Shown: positions 6,782 through 14,471, counted from the stretch's first letter. The stretch is 19,704 nucleotides of DNA from an uncultured Bacilli bacterium (GCA_948497845.1 CAOOMX010000021.1:1-19704); one strand, 5' to 3'. The notes: generated from the sequence alone by a model not told the origin. Program-made: numbers and translations.

Positions 6782-7585
6782 CTATTTAGGTTCTGATTGA
6801 ATCCAATGATAAATATTATCAGCATCTTTTATAAAAGTATGTTTATACATTGTACCAAATCTTTTTAAAAAATTAAAATCAATATCTTTATTCGTTTTAT
6901 ATTCTGCAGTACAGCTAGAATTTAATGTAGAATCTTTATACGATGTATAACATTCATCATTAAGTATTTTTATAAAGTAATCGTAAATGATAATCTTATT
7001 TCCACTTTTTCTAGCTTCCTTAATACCTCGAAATGTCTCTGGTTCATTCCCAACTGTTACAGTAAAACGTTCAGATAAACCGCAATAGTAATAAGCAGCT
7101 GTTGTATAACAGACTATTGTATTATTTAAATTTACTGTGCTATATTCCTCTATTTTTTTCCCATATATATTTTGATAAACCTCTTCTACTCTACTTTTAT
7201 CAATACGATAGACACTACATAAATCTTCTTCGTAATTATCAGTAGCAAATATTACATTTTCATCAATGCTACATGTATTATTCTTCTTTGATTTATCAAT
7301 TTTCATTAAAGTAAAATCTTCTTTTTCGTATATTTCAGCAATAGAACTACAAATCCTCATAGCCGGATCAATTTTATCATAATCTATAGTATCAATACTA
7401 TATGTCTCTAAACCTGCACAATAAGACAAATCATTTTGACCTAATTTAGCATATATTTCATTAATTAAACTACTATTTGTATCTATACTTTTCCCTTTGA
7501 TAAGAGTTAATAAAACAACTAGAACAAGAACTAAAACAATCGCTACTAAAAATACAATTATTTTATCTTTTCTTTTTTCTTTCAT
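6782..7585 (-). CDS. Membrane-anchored extracytoplasmic protein of unknown function
   Basis: 267 residues. A Lys/Arg-rich start is followed by one strong hydrophobic helix (about residues 9-29) and then an acidic, soluble domain of about 235 residues. The topology is therefore inside-out, with the bulk facing outside. The outer domain has about ten cysteines (for example in SYCAG, RICSS, NTCSI, DLCS, VCYTT, YYCG, ECYT, SSCT), suggesting disulfides. I know no matching family. The start is placed at the ATG at 7585 because GGTGA lies five bases before it; the in-frame TTG and GTG upstream are part of that ribosome binding site. It follows the HTH gene by 12 bases and is surely co-transcribed with it, so the HTH protein may control or sense it. 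Confidence 0.7.
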   Translation of the reverse strand: MKEKRKDKIIVFLVAIVLVLVLVVLLTLIKGKSIDTNSSLINEIYAKLGQNDLSYCAGLETYSIDTIDYDKIDPAMRICSSIAEIYEKEDFTLMKIDKSKKNNTCSIDENVIFATDNYEEDLCSVYRIDKSRVEEVYQNIYGKKIEEYSTVNLNNTIVCYTTAAYYYCGLSERFTVTVGNEPETFRGIKEARKSGNKIIIYDYFIKILNDECYTSYKDSTLNSSCTAEYKTNKDIDFNFLKRFGTMYKHTFIKDADNIYHWIQSEPK

Positions 7586-7597
7586 AAATTTCACCAA

Positions 7598-8371
7598 TTA
7601 AACTTTTCTAGATTGAATTTCTGCAATTTTTTCAAAAACCTCTGAAGCATTATTTGTATTGATATCTGAATAACCTAATTCCCTTAACGCTTGAATTTTA
7701 ACCGTATTTAATTGTTGTGTACGACTAAGCTTTTCTTCATTTTTTTGTTCTATTTCTTGAATAAAGCGTTTATGAGTTTCAGCAATTTTACTTTTGCTTG
7801 CTCCTCCATTATTATATAAAGTGAGAGCTGAATATAAAATACCTTCAAAAATAAATTGTTTATCTTCATCAAAAGCAAATTCATCTGGCTTAATAAATCC
7901 ATTTGTCTTTGCCATATAACCTAAAATATACTTAATTTCTGGCACATTTTCCATAGATTGTAACATAAAATATAAATATCTCACTGCAGCAGAAGTCGTT
8001 GAATCGTCATCATCTGTTAACTTTTCTTTAAGTAAGAAAATAATATCCCCCAAAAGATTTTTATTTTCTTTAGACAAACCATTCAAATCTAAAAAAGTAT
8101 CTGCATCTCCAACGGATTTAACAGAAATATTCAATCTTTTTTCAACATCCATTAAATATTCGGTATCTACAACAACTTTACTAATTGCTTCATCACTACC
8201 ATCTTTTATATTTAATAATTGTAGCAGTAAAACTTTCTTTTCTTTTGGCCATTTATCCAAACTATCCAAAACTAAATAATTATAAACCATCTGACGGCTT
8301 ACCCCTAAATATTTAGCCAATTTTACTTTTGATATTCCAAGTTCTTGTAATAATTCATTCAATCTGTCCAT
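7598..8371 (-). CDS. HTH (Xre-like) DNA-binding regulator with a long helical C-terminal domain
   Basis: 257 residues. Residues 2-36 form a helix-turn-helix: a GISKVKLAKYLGVSRQMVYNY stretch with the Ala-Lys-Tyr-Leu-Gly-Val-Ser turn and recognition helix, as in Cro/C1 or MerR-less short HTH proteins. The remaining ~220 residues are mostly charged helices with an acidic run (DDDDS near 120) and a Lys/Glu-rich C-terminus that may form a coiled coil (about 190-255). No ligand domain is recognised. It is first in a two-gene operon with a membrane-anchored protein. A good promoter lies just upstream, and GGTAGTGA precedes the ATG. A transcription-regulatory role is inferred only from the HTH; targets may include its own operon. 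Confidence 0.7.
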   Translation of the reverse strand: MDRLNELLQELGISKVKLAKYLGVSRQMVYNYLVLDSLDKWPKEKKVLLLQLLNIKDGSDEAISKVVVDTEYLMDVEKRLNISVKSVGDADTFLDLNGLSKENKNLLGDIIFLLKEKLTDDDDSTTSAAVRYLYFMLQSMENVPEIKYILGYMAKTNGFIKPDEFAFDEDKQFIFEGILYSALTLYNNGGASKSKIAETHKRFIQEIEQKNEEKLSRTQQLNTVKIQALRELGYSDINTNNASEVFEKIAEIQSRKV

Positions 8372-8404
8372 ATTTTCACTACCTTTTCTAACTTTTACAC
8401 TCTA

Positions 8405-8433
8405 ATTATACATAACTTAACACTTAAAATCAA
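8405..8433 (-). promoter_or_regulatory. Promoter of the HTH regulator operon
   Basis: On the minus strand TTGATT (8428-8433), a 17-base spacer and TATAAT (8405-8410). Transcription would begin near 8398, giving a leader of about 27 bases. Confidence 0.8.
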
Positions 8434-8463
8434 GATAAATTTGTAAAACTTTATATTATTTTT

Positions 8464-9573
8464 CTAAGATAAGTACCATAAATTCTCATTATTTTTACGA
8501 ACAATTTTAATAAAACCACACCCAAGACATTCTTCTCCTAAATATAGAACACACGCTTGCCCAGGTGTTACTGCCTTTACTCCATCAGGATACTTAACTT
8601 TTATCTTATCATTATCTAAATATTCAATCTCTACAGAATGGTCTTGATCACGATATCTAAATTTAGCGGTACAAAAAGTAGGTCTTAAATCACTGATAAA
8701 ATTAACATTTTCTAAAATACATTCATCAGAAACCAAATAAGAGTTATCATCTTTAAAAGCCACATATAATTCATTTTTAGCTACATTCTTCCCACATACA
8801 TAATGCCTATTTGCATTTCCACTTAGTCCTACATGACGTCTTTGTCCAATCGTATAATTCATAAGGCCTGTATGTGTACCAATCACTTCCTTTGTTTCAA
8901 CATCAATGATATTTCCAGGATTCGGTTTTAAATAATTTTCTATAAATTTTTGATAATTTCTTTCTCCAATAAAGCAAATACCTGTTGAATCTTTTTTATC
9001 AGCTACATTTAGATTTTGTTCATGAGCAATAGCTCTTATTTCAGGCTTTGTATAATCTCCAATAGGGAACAAAACATTTTTAAAACTCCCCATCTTAACA
9101 TCCGCCAAAAAGTAAGTCTGATCTTTATTTACATCCTTAGCACGTAACAAATGGCCATTTAATGTTCTTGCATAATGGCCTGTAGCCACAAAATCTGCCC
9201 CTAATTTCTGTGCTTCTTTTAAAAATAAATCAAACTTAATAAATTTATTACATAACATATCTGGATTAGGAGTATATCCCTTTTCTAATTCATCCAAAAA
9301 ATATTTAAAAACATAATCCCAATATTCCTTAATAAAATCAACTCGATGTAATGGAATATCAAGAATCTCACATAATTTTAAAGCATCATTATAATCCTGT
9401 TCTTGAGGACAAATAGAACTTTCATTATTAGGATTTCCTAAAACATCACCATTCATCAAGCTATCCCAATTCCGCATAAAAAGGCCTTCTACTTGATAGC
9501 CCTCTTTTTTTAGTAGATATGCAGCAACAGCTGAATCAACGCCTCCACTAATTCCTACAATTACTTTTTTCAT
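8464..9573 (-). CDS. mnmA: tRNA-specific 2-thiouridylase
   Basis: 369 residues, full length. It thiolates U34 at the wobble position of tRNA-Lys, tRNA-Glu and tRNA-Gln, using ATP to adenylate the base and persulfide sulfur from a cysteine desulfurase. The PP-loop is SGGVDS at 9-14. The two catalytic cysteines are Cys108 (NPDMLCNKFIKF) and Cys200 (STGICFIGER), and GHYAR and DQTYFL are conserved landmarks. The C-terminal beta-barrel is present. GTGAT lies five bases before the ATG. A weak -10-like TATACT at 9591-9596 might give it a promoter, but it also lies only 25 bases behind the SpoIIM-like gene, so co-transcription is likely. No mnmG or desulfurase is in the window. Confidence 0.95.
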   Translation of the reverse strand: MKKVIVGISGGVDSAVAAYLLKKEGYQVEGLFMRNWDSLMNGDVLGNPNNESSICPQEQDYNDALKLCEILDIPLHRVDFIKEYWDYVFKYFLDELEKGYTPNPDMLCNKFIKFDLFLKEAQKLGADFVATGHYARTLNGHLLRAKDVNKDQTYFLADVKMGSFKNVLFPIGDYTKPEIRAIAHEQNLNVADKKDSTGICFIGERNYQKFIENYLKPNPGNIIDVETKEVIGTHTGLMNYTIGQRRHVGLSGNANRHYVCGKNVAKNELYVAFKDDNSYLVSDECILENVNFISDLRPTFCTAKFRYRDQDHSVEIEYLDNDKIKVKYPDGVKAVTPGQACVLYLGEECLGCGFIKIVRKNNENLWYLS

Positions 9574-9598
9574 AAAACATCACTATATAAAGTATACT

Positions 9599-10177
9599 CT
9601 ATCCTAAAAGAAAAGAAAAGATATTTAGAATTTTCCCCCCCAAAAAGTACAAAAACACATCATTTACAAAAATAATGGCAAATACTAATAAACTTTTTTT
9701 ATAAAGGAAATGAATTATATCACCATTTCCTTTCTCCCTACGTATAACTCTCAAAAAAACTTTTTCTCCTATTCGGATTAAAAAGAATAGAAAAAACAAC
9801 AAAAAGAAAAGATAAATCCCCTTCGTAACCAAAATATAAAGAAAACTATAAACAATCCCTTTAAAGCCAAAAATAGCTCCTAAAGAAGATACAATAAAGC
9901 CAATTGAAAATCCATTATAAAAAAGATAAAATATATAAAGTGGCATTCCTATGAAAAAAGAAGCAATCACTAAAAACATTGATAAAATAAGCATATGTGA
10001 CAAAATATAATTAACATGCACACCCTCTATTTTCATGACCCATTCATTGATATTACTAAGTACAATTTCCTTACTAGATTCACCCATATACTGTAAAAAG
10101 AAAACACCTCCTACTACCCCAATAAATAATACAATTAATAGAAAAAATAAATATTGTTTTTTATTGCTTGTCCACAT
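9599..10177 (-). CDS. SpoIIM/DUF95-like integral membrane protein
   Basis: 192 residues with about five hydrophobic segments: 8-29, a pair at about 60-105, 107-137, and a C-terminal one at 160-190. The pattern matches stage II sporulation protein M and its DUF95 relatives: an N-terminal helix, a short extracytoplasmic loop, the central GFSIGFIVSSLGAIFGFKGI stretch and a basic RVIRREK loop before the last helix. In spore formers SpoIIM works with SpoIID and SpoIIP in engulfment. No sporulation gene is seen here, so a general envelope role is possible. GGTGAT sits three bases before the ATG. mnmA follows 25 bases later. The family call is by topology and motif resemblance. Confidence 0.6.
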   Translation of the reverse strand: MWTSNKKQYLFFLLIVLFIGVVGGVFFLQYMGESSKEIVLSNINEWVMKIEGVHVNYILSHMLILSMFLVIASFFIGMPLYIFYLFYNGFSIGFIVSSLGAIFGFKGIVYSFLYILVTKGIYLFFLLFFLFFLIRIGEKVFLRVIRREKGNGDIIHFLYKKSLLVFAIIFVNDVFLYFLGGKILNIFSFLLG

Positions 10178-10258
10178 AATATCACCTTGTTAAATCATAT
10201 TGAAAAAAGAACAAAAATATGATAAATTATTTATAGTTTATGAAAGTGGTGAAATTTA

Positions 10259-10351
10259 ATGAATAAAAAAGCACGCAAAATTGCTGCGTGGGTAATGCTT
10301 TTATTGATGATTTTAAGTGTTGTCGCAGGTCTTGTAGCATATTTTATCTAA
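10259..10351 (+). CDS. 30-residue single-pass membrane peptide (DUF4044-like)
   Basis: A complete small gene running opposite to its neighbours. The peptide begins with a basic stretch (MNKKARK), continues as one membrane helix of about 20 residues (WVMLLLMILSVVAGLVAYF) and ends immediately. Translation is supported by GTGGTGA six bases before the ATG and by a terminator whose stem includes the TAA. It resembles the tiny DUF4044 membrane proteins of Firmicutes, which have a basic N-terminus and one helix. A plausible promoter is TTGAAA at 10200-10205 and TAAATT at 10223-10228, 17 bases apart. Its function is unknown. Confidence 0.7.
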   Translation: MNKKARKIAAWVMLLLMILSVVAGLVAYFI

Positions 10352-10362
10352 TATGCTTTTTT
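10336..10362 (+). terminator. Terminator overlapping the stop of the 30-residue peptide
   Basis: AGCATATT (10336-10343) pairs with AATATGCT (10350-10357), followed by six T ending at 10362. The stop codon (10349-10351) is inside the hairpin, and the T run overlaps the stop of the converging prepilin peptidase gene. There is no T run on the minus strand, so it serves only the plus-strand gene. Confidence 0.85.
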
Positions 10363-11116
10363 AAATGCCTAAAAGAAAATTAAAAAGAATTTGCCACTTG
10401 TCCATCGTAAAGAAAACAATTAACATAGCACCTGCCAAAAAAGGCCCGTAAGCAACTTCGTCTTTTTTCACTAAATATAAACTGGCAACTGAATAAGGTA
10501 ATGCCAAAAAAGTAGACAAAACTAAAGACACTAAACCTAATTGCAAGTTTAAAACAAGGCCCATCACAAATGATAATTTAATGTCTCCTCCACCTAAGGC
10601 ATCTTTTTTAAATATGATTTTTCCCAAATTTTGTACCAAAAGCATAATTACAAATAATGAAATACCACATAAAAGGCTATAAAAAGCCTCTCCCCATCCA
10701 TAATAAATGCCTTTTAAAAGGAAAATAAGAATACTACCTACTACTAAAGGAGAATCCAAAATAATCATATATTTAAAATCGCTAATATAAATAATAATGG
10801 TCAAAGAAATAACAATTATCCCTACAAAAAAAATATAGCTAAAACCGAAAAACCAATAGCAAAGAGCAAAACAAATGCCTGTAACCAATTCACACAAAAA
10901 ATGCAAGCTGGAAATAGGAGCATGACAATAACTACATTTTCCTCTTTGTATAGCATAAGAAAAAAGAGGTATAAGATTATACCATTTTAATTCTTTTTTA
11001 CATGTATCACAACGACTTCTTGAAGTTAACACATCTTCTCCCTTAGGCAATCTTGTTGCAATTACTAAGTAAAACGAACCTAAAATCAGTCCTATCAAAA
11101 ATACAAAAAACACCAT
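10361..11116 (-). CDS. pilD: Type 4 prepilin peptidase (A24 family)
   Basis: 251 residues with about seven membrane segments. It cleaves the leader of type IV prepilins or pseudopilins at the cytoplasmic membrane face and methylates the new N-terminus; in Bacillus competence the equivalent is ComC. The N-terminal domain has the two zinc-type Cys pairs (Cys36/Cys39 and Cys61/Cys64), retained in methylating members. The catalytic aspartates are Asp113 (YISDFKY) and Asp178 (GGGDIKLS). The true start is the ATG at 11116: the in-frame GTG nine bases earlier is part of the ribosome binding site AGGTGA. It follows pilC by 15 bases, forming a pilC-pilD operon. No pilin gene is visible nearby. Confidence 0.9.
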   Translation of the reverse strand: MVFFVFLIGLILGSFYLVIATRLPKGEDVLTSRSRCDTCKKELKWYNLIPLFSYAIQRGKCSYCHAPISSLHFLCELVTGICFALCYWFFGFSYIFFVGIIVISLTIIIYISDFKYMIILDSPLVVGSILIFLLKGIYYGWGEAFYSLLCGISLFVIMLLVQNLGKIIFKKDALGGGDIKLSFVMGLVLNLQLGLVSLVLSTFLALPYSVASLYLVKKDEVAYGPFLAGAMLIVFFTMDKWQILFNFLLGI

Positions 11117-11131
11117 AAACTTCACCTTAAC

Positions 11132-12712
11132 TCATTGAATTTGATCATAAATACCAAACATTGGAACAATAACAGCAATAATAATTAAACCAACAATTAA
11201 TGCTAAAACAGAAATCATAATTGGTTCAATAAATGCTTTTAAATTATTAACAATATTTTTATGCAATCTTTGATAATATTCACTAACTTTTTGCATCATT
11301 GTTGCTAAATCCCCAGTAGATTCACCAGTAACAATCATATAATAAGCAACACTAGGTATCGCCCAATGATCTTTAAAAGCCTCTGATATTTTTTCTCCCT
11401 TTACAATATTATTAATTGTTTTGTATAAAATAGCTCGATAAATTTCATTATTTGTTATACGAGACAAAATATCCATACTATCCGTAATAAAAACGTTATT
11501 CTTTAACAAAGATGCAAATGTCTTAGCAAAAATAGTTAATTCATTATAAATGATAACATCTTTTACAATGGGTATATGCATTAAAAATATTTGCATCGAC
11601 GTACGAAAAGCTTTAACTGATTTATATAAAACTGTAATCGTAACTATAATTAATCCTATAATACCTATTAATGTCATATAATTATATTTTAAAAAGTCAC
11701 TTACTTGAATAACAATTCGCGTAATACCTGCCACTTCTTGACCATTAGCAGCATAAATATCTGTAAATTGCGGTACAACAAACACTAAAATAAAAACAAC
11801 AACAGCAATAGAAAATATGGTAATAATTCCTGGATATGTCATCGCACTAATCATTTGTCTTCGTGTAGCATCTATTTCAGTATAATAATCAGCCATATCT
11901 TCTAACGTTTCAATGAGAGTACCACTTGCTTCAGCAGCTTTAATCATATTAATCAATAACGCAGGAAACATATTCCCTTGTTTTTCCATTGCTCTAGAAA
12001 AAGATTCTCCTAAAACTAGCTCATAGGAAATAGCTTCAAAAGCTCGACTCCTTGCTTTAGAACCCTTCATTTGTGTATTAAGAATTTTAATAGCTTCATT
12101 CAATTTAATTCCTGCTTTTAAATAAGTGGCTAATTGCGTTAACCAAAAAATTAAATCTTTTGTAGACATTGTTTTTCCAAAAAAAGATGAATCTTTATAA
12201 ACAAAATCTATTAAAGGCGTATTCTTAATTGAATATACTTCATAACCTTCGTTTAATAAATAAGCATTAATATCTAACTTAGAAAGACCATTCATAGTCC
12301 CAGTAATAATCTTTCCCTTTTCATCTTTTACTTTAAAGTAATAAACATGAGGAAATTTACTACGTGTAGCTCCAGCATTTTGCAAATCTATAGCCAAAGC
12401 TTGTTTTTCTTTTTCTAACTTTGCCAATGTTTTAGCGCTATATTTATAAACTTTTTCCTTTTTAGCCTTCTTCTTAGTTCTTTCATAAATTGCCGTTTCC
12501 TCATCCATGTAAGCATCTGTATGAGCCATAGTACGATAAGCTTTATCTGCTTTATAGCTTGCCGCATTAAAAATGCTCAACCACAAATCTACAAAGACAG
12601 CTTTAAAACCTACAAAAGCATAAACAATAATATTGTAAAACGTGATAAAAGGAAAAGTAAATAGTTCAGATAATATATTTTTTTGTTGTTCTTGTCCCAT
12701 ACTTTGATCCAT
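11132..12712 (-). CDS. pilC: Type IV pilus/type II secretion inner-membrane platform protein (PilC/GspF/ComGB)
   Basis: 526 residues, longer than the usual ~400. Residues 122-162 are the N-terminal G-x-M-x-G...LNEGYEVYSI domain. The two T2SSF repeats are at about 185-308 and 388-515, each ending in a hydrophobic helix; the first helix is around 290-315, with others near 340-362 and 495-520. The repeats carry the ATYLKAGIKLNEAIKIL and FAKTFASLLKNNVFITDSMDIL hallmarks. The platform protein links the assembly ATPase to the growing pilus. An extra ~115 residues precede this core: a hydrophobic stretch (20-48), then a charged Lys-rich helix (75-110). AGGTGG lies before the ATG. It heads the pilC-pilD operon under its own promoter. 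The ATPase (PilB/PilT) is absent from the window. Confidence 0.88.
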   Translation of the reverse strand: MDQSMGQEQQKNILSELFTFPFITFYNIIVYAFVGFKAVFVDLWLSIFNAASYKADKAYRTMAHTDAYMDEETAIYERTKKKAKKEKVYKYSAKTLAKLEKEKQALAIDLQNAGATRSKFPHVYYFKVKDEKGKIITGTMNGLSKLDINAYLLNEGYEVYSIKNTPLIDFVYKDSSFFGKTMSTKDLIFWLTQLATYLKAGIKLNEAIKILNTQMKGSKARSRAFEAISYELVLGESFSRAMEKQGNMFPALLINMIKAAEASGTLIETLEDMADYYTEIDATRRQMISAMTYPGIITIFSIAVVVFILVFVVPQFTDIYAANGQEVAGITRIVIQVSDFLKYNYMTLIGIIGLIIVTITVLYKSVKAFRTSMQIFLMHIPIVKDVIIYNELTIFAKTFASLLKNNVFITDSMDILSRITNNEIYRAILYKTINNIVKGEKISEAFKDHWAIPSVAYYMIVTGESTGDLATMMQKVSEYYQRLHKNIVNNLKAFIEPIMISVLALIVGLIIIAVIVPMFGIYDQIQ

Positions 12713-12738
12713 AAGAAAACCACCTTTATTCTATCCCT

Positions 12739-12767
12739 AGTATAACAAAAACTAAATAAAAATACAA
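12739..12767 (-). promoter_or_regulatory. Promoter of pilC-pilD
   Basis: On the minus strand TTGTAT (12762-12767), a 17-base spacer and TATACT (12739-12744) with the extended -10 TGT upstream. The start would be near 12732, leaving a leader of about 19 bases. The -35 box lies three bases beyond the stop codon of the preceding gene. Confidence 0.75.
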
Positions 12768-12769
12768 CT

Positions 12770-13486
12770 TTATTTTTGATCAGAAGACATTTTTAAACAT
12801 AATCTAAAGGAAGGTCTCATAGCAGGAGCATCAAAGATACTTATATCCACTAAATCACCTGTATTACAACCAATCATTTGTGATAATTTTTCTATATCTA
12901 TTTGAGCAGTATCTTTATTAAACATTTCATAATCTTTTTCATAACTTTCTTTAGATTTACCCTTTAAAGCTAAAAGCACTGGAAATAAAGCAACAGCTTT
13001 CACAGAAAACAAATAATTTTTGACAGATAAATAATCCTCTTCTGATGCACAGCCGCTTAAAAGTTTCCCCAATTCTATTACGTTTTCAATAGGCAAAGAC
13101 AAAATTCCATGCAACGCCAAATAAAGCAAGCTATTAGTGCGAAGAAATCCTAAGGCAAATTCTTGTGATTCTTCAGGTATAACATTAAGTTCCATCATCA
13201 ATGCCATTAACAAACGAGATGCTTTGAAATATTGCTCCTTCATTTTTAAAGAATGTTCATCGTATCCAAAAGATTCACACATTTGCAAATAAAAATTTCT
13301 TAATAAACTTTCTATCTGCATACTTGTATTTGGTAAATAATTATGTGATGTTCCCAACAAAAAATCTTCTAAATACTGTCCACTTGTTTCAATAAAGCCC
13401 AAATGAATATCTTCTTGATCTACACCAATCAAATTATAATAATCTAAAACTGTACCAATTCCCAATTCATAAACACATTTACTCAT
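12770..13486 (-). CDS. Hypothetical cytoplasmic protein
   Basis: 238 residues, soluble and mainly helical by eye, moderately acidic, with no signal peptide and no clear membrane helix. Five cysteines are scattered. I recognise no family. The start is placed at the ATG at 13486 because GAGGG lies seven bases before it; the earlier in-frame ATG at 13492 is too close to that site. A promoter candidate is TTGATT with TATGCT at 16 bases spacing, about 30-60 bases upstream. It ends 57 bases before pilC, which has its own promoter, so a shared role with the pilus genes is only suggested by position. It faces away from the yqfQ-like gene. Confidence 0.6.
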   Translation of the reverse strand: MSKCVYELGIGTVLDYYNLIGVDQEDIHLGFIETSGQYLEDFLLGTSHNYLPNTSMQIESLLRNFYLQMCESFGYDEHSLKMKEQYFKASRLLMALMMELNVIPEESQEFALGFLRTNSLLYLALHGILSLPIENVIELGKLLSGCASEEDYLSVKNYLFSVKAVALFPVLLALKGKSKESYEKDYEMFNKDTAQIDIEKLSQMIGCNTGDLVDISIFDAPAMRPSFRLCLKMSSDQK

Positions 13487-13573
13487 AACCATCCCTCTTC
13501 TAAACGAAAATATCTTAGCATATAGTTCATAAAATAGCAATCAAAACATATATTATTATATAAGGTGATCAAT

Positions 13574-13870
13574 ATGTATGGAACAAATATTGTAGGATCT
13601 GGTTTAAGTTTAGGAAAAGTCTTATCAGGTATTTCTAAAGGTTTATCAATAGCAAATCAAGTCATTCCCATCTATCAACAAGCTAAACCTATGATTAGTA
13701 ATGCCCGTAAAGTATTGCAAGTCGTAAAAGAATTCAAAGAAACTCCAGCTGCCCCCAAAAGCACCAAAACAACTATTGAAGCCAAAGCCAAACCAAAAGA
13801 AAATATAACAAAAAAGGCTTCCCCAACTATTTTAGGAAGCCCTAATTCTATGCCTGTATTTTTTCAATAA
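13574..13870 (+). CDS. YqfQ/VrrA-like small protein
   Basis: 98 residues. The N-terminal half (about residues 10-55, with GKVLSGISKGLSIANQVIP and YQQAKPMISNARKVLQVVK) matches in style the YqfQ family of Bacillus, where a Gly-rich start leads to an amphipathic or hydrophobic helix region of the form 'QQVxPxxQQYxPxxxN'. The rest is Lys/Ala/Pro-rich and low in complexity. In B. subtilis yqfQ lies in the rpoD-trmK neighbourhood, as here, which supports the call. Its function is unknown. The start is the ATG at 13574 after AGGTGAT; the GTG nine bases earlier is the binding site itself. The last 23 bases overlap the end of trmK on the other strand, and the trmK terminator lies inside its coding sequence. 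Confidence 0.6.
   Translation: MYGTNIVGSGLSLGKVLSGISKGLSIANQVIPIYQQAKPMISNARKVLQVVKEFKETPAAPKSTKTTIEAKAKPKENITKKASPTILGSPNSMPVFFQ
13810..13841 (-). terminator. Terminator of dnaG-rpoD-trmK, inside the opposing gene
   Basis: Read on the minus strand: GGCTTCC (13835-13841), a 12-base loop, GGAAGCC (13816-13822) and six T (13810-13815), seven bases past the trmK stop. Every base of it is also coding sequence of the yqfQ-like gene on the plus strand. Confidence 0.85.
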
Positions 13871-14471
13871 ATTTACTTAATATTTGACTATATTCAAAAA
13901 ATATTTGTTGCTTAGATTTTTCATATAACTTATCATAATACGCTTTTAAATACATAAAATAATCTAAATCATTACTTTTCCCAAAAAGAACTTCTTCTTG
14001 TGTAAGAAGTTCTTTTCCTAAAACATATTTCATAATCGAATAATACTTTTTATTTTCAAAGACTATCTTTTCTAAAGAAAGTGTATACCCTAGTTGATTC
14101 ATAAATTCTCTTAAATCTGCCAAATCATTATTACTTTGTAAAATAATCGTTTCAGGAATATTTTCACTTTGTAAAATATGCTTTATCGTAGTAGTTCCCA
14201 TACCAGCCAAAATAGCTATATCAAAAGATTCATCAATATTTTTTAATCCATCCGAAACCTTCGTACGAATAACATCTTCTAAACCTGCCTCTTCAATATT
14301 TTTTATAGCATAGTTTAATGCATTTTCTGAAACATCCGTCGCCCAAACTTTCTTGCTAATCCCTTCTTGGACTAAATAAATGGGAATATAGGCATGATCT
14401 GTACCTATATCAATAACTGATGCATCTTTATCTACGAATTGAGCGATTGTTTTTAAACGAATGGATAACAT
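13848..14471 (-). CDS. trmK: tRNA (adenine-22-N1)-methyltransferase
   Basis: 207 residues. It methylates A22 in the D-loop of tRNA using S-adenosylmethionine. The Rossmann-fold methyltransferase motif I is VIDIGTDHAYIP at 19-30, motif II is WATDVSENAL near 43-52, and the LAGMGT motif (about 88-93) is diagnostic of TrmK/YqfN. Its length is slightly below the Bacillus enzyme (about 240), with a shorter C-terminal coiled region. Third gene of the operon: its ATG shares a base with the rpoD stop (TAATG). rpoD-trmK adjacency is widespread in Bacilli. Confidence 0.93.
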   Translation of the reverse strand: MLSIRLKTIAQFVDKDASVIDIGTDHAYIPIYLVQEGISKKVWATDVSENALNYAIKNIEEAGLEDVIRTKVSDGLKNIDESFDIAILAGMGTTTIKHILQSENIPETIILQSNNDLADLREFMNQLGYTLSLEKIVFENKKYYSIMKYVLGKELLTQEEVLFGKSNDLDYFMYLKAYYDKLYEKSKQQIFFEYSQILSKFIEKIQA

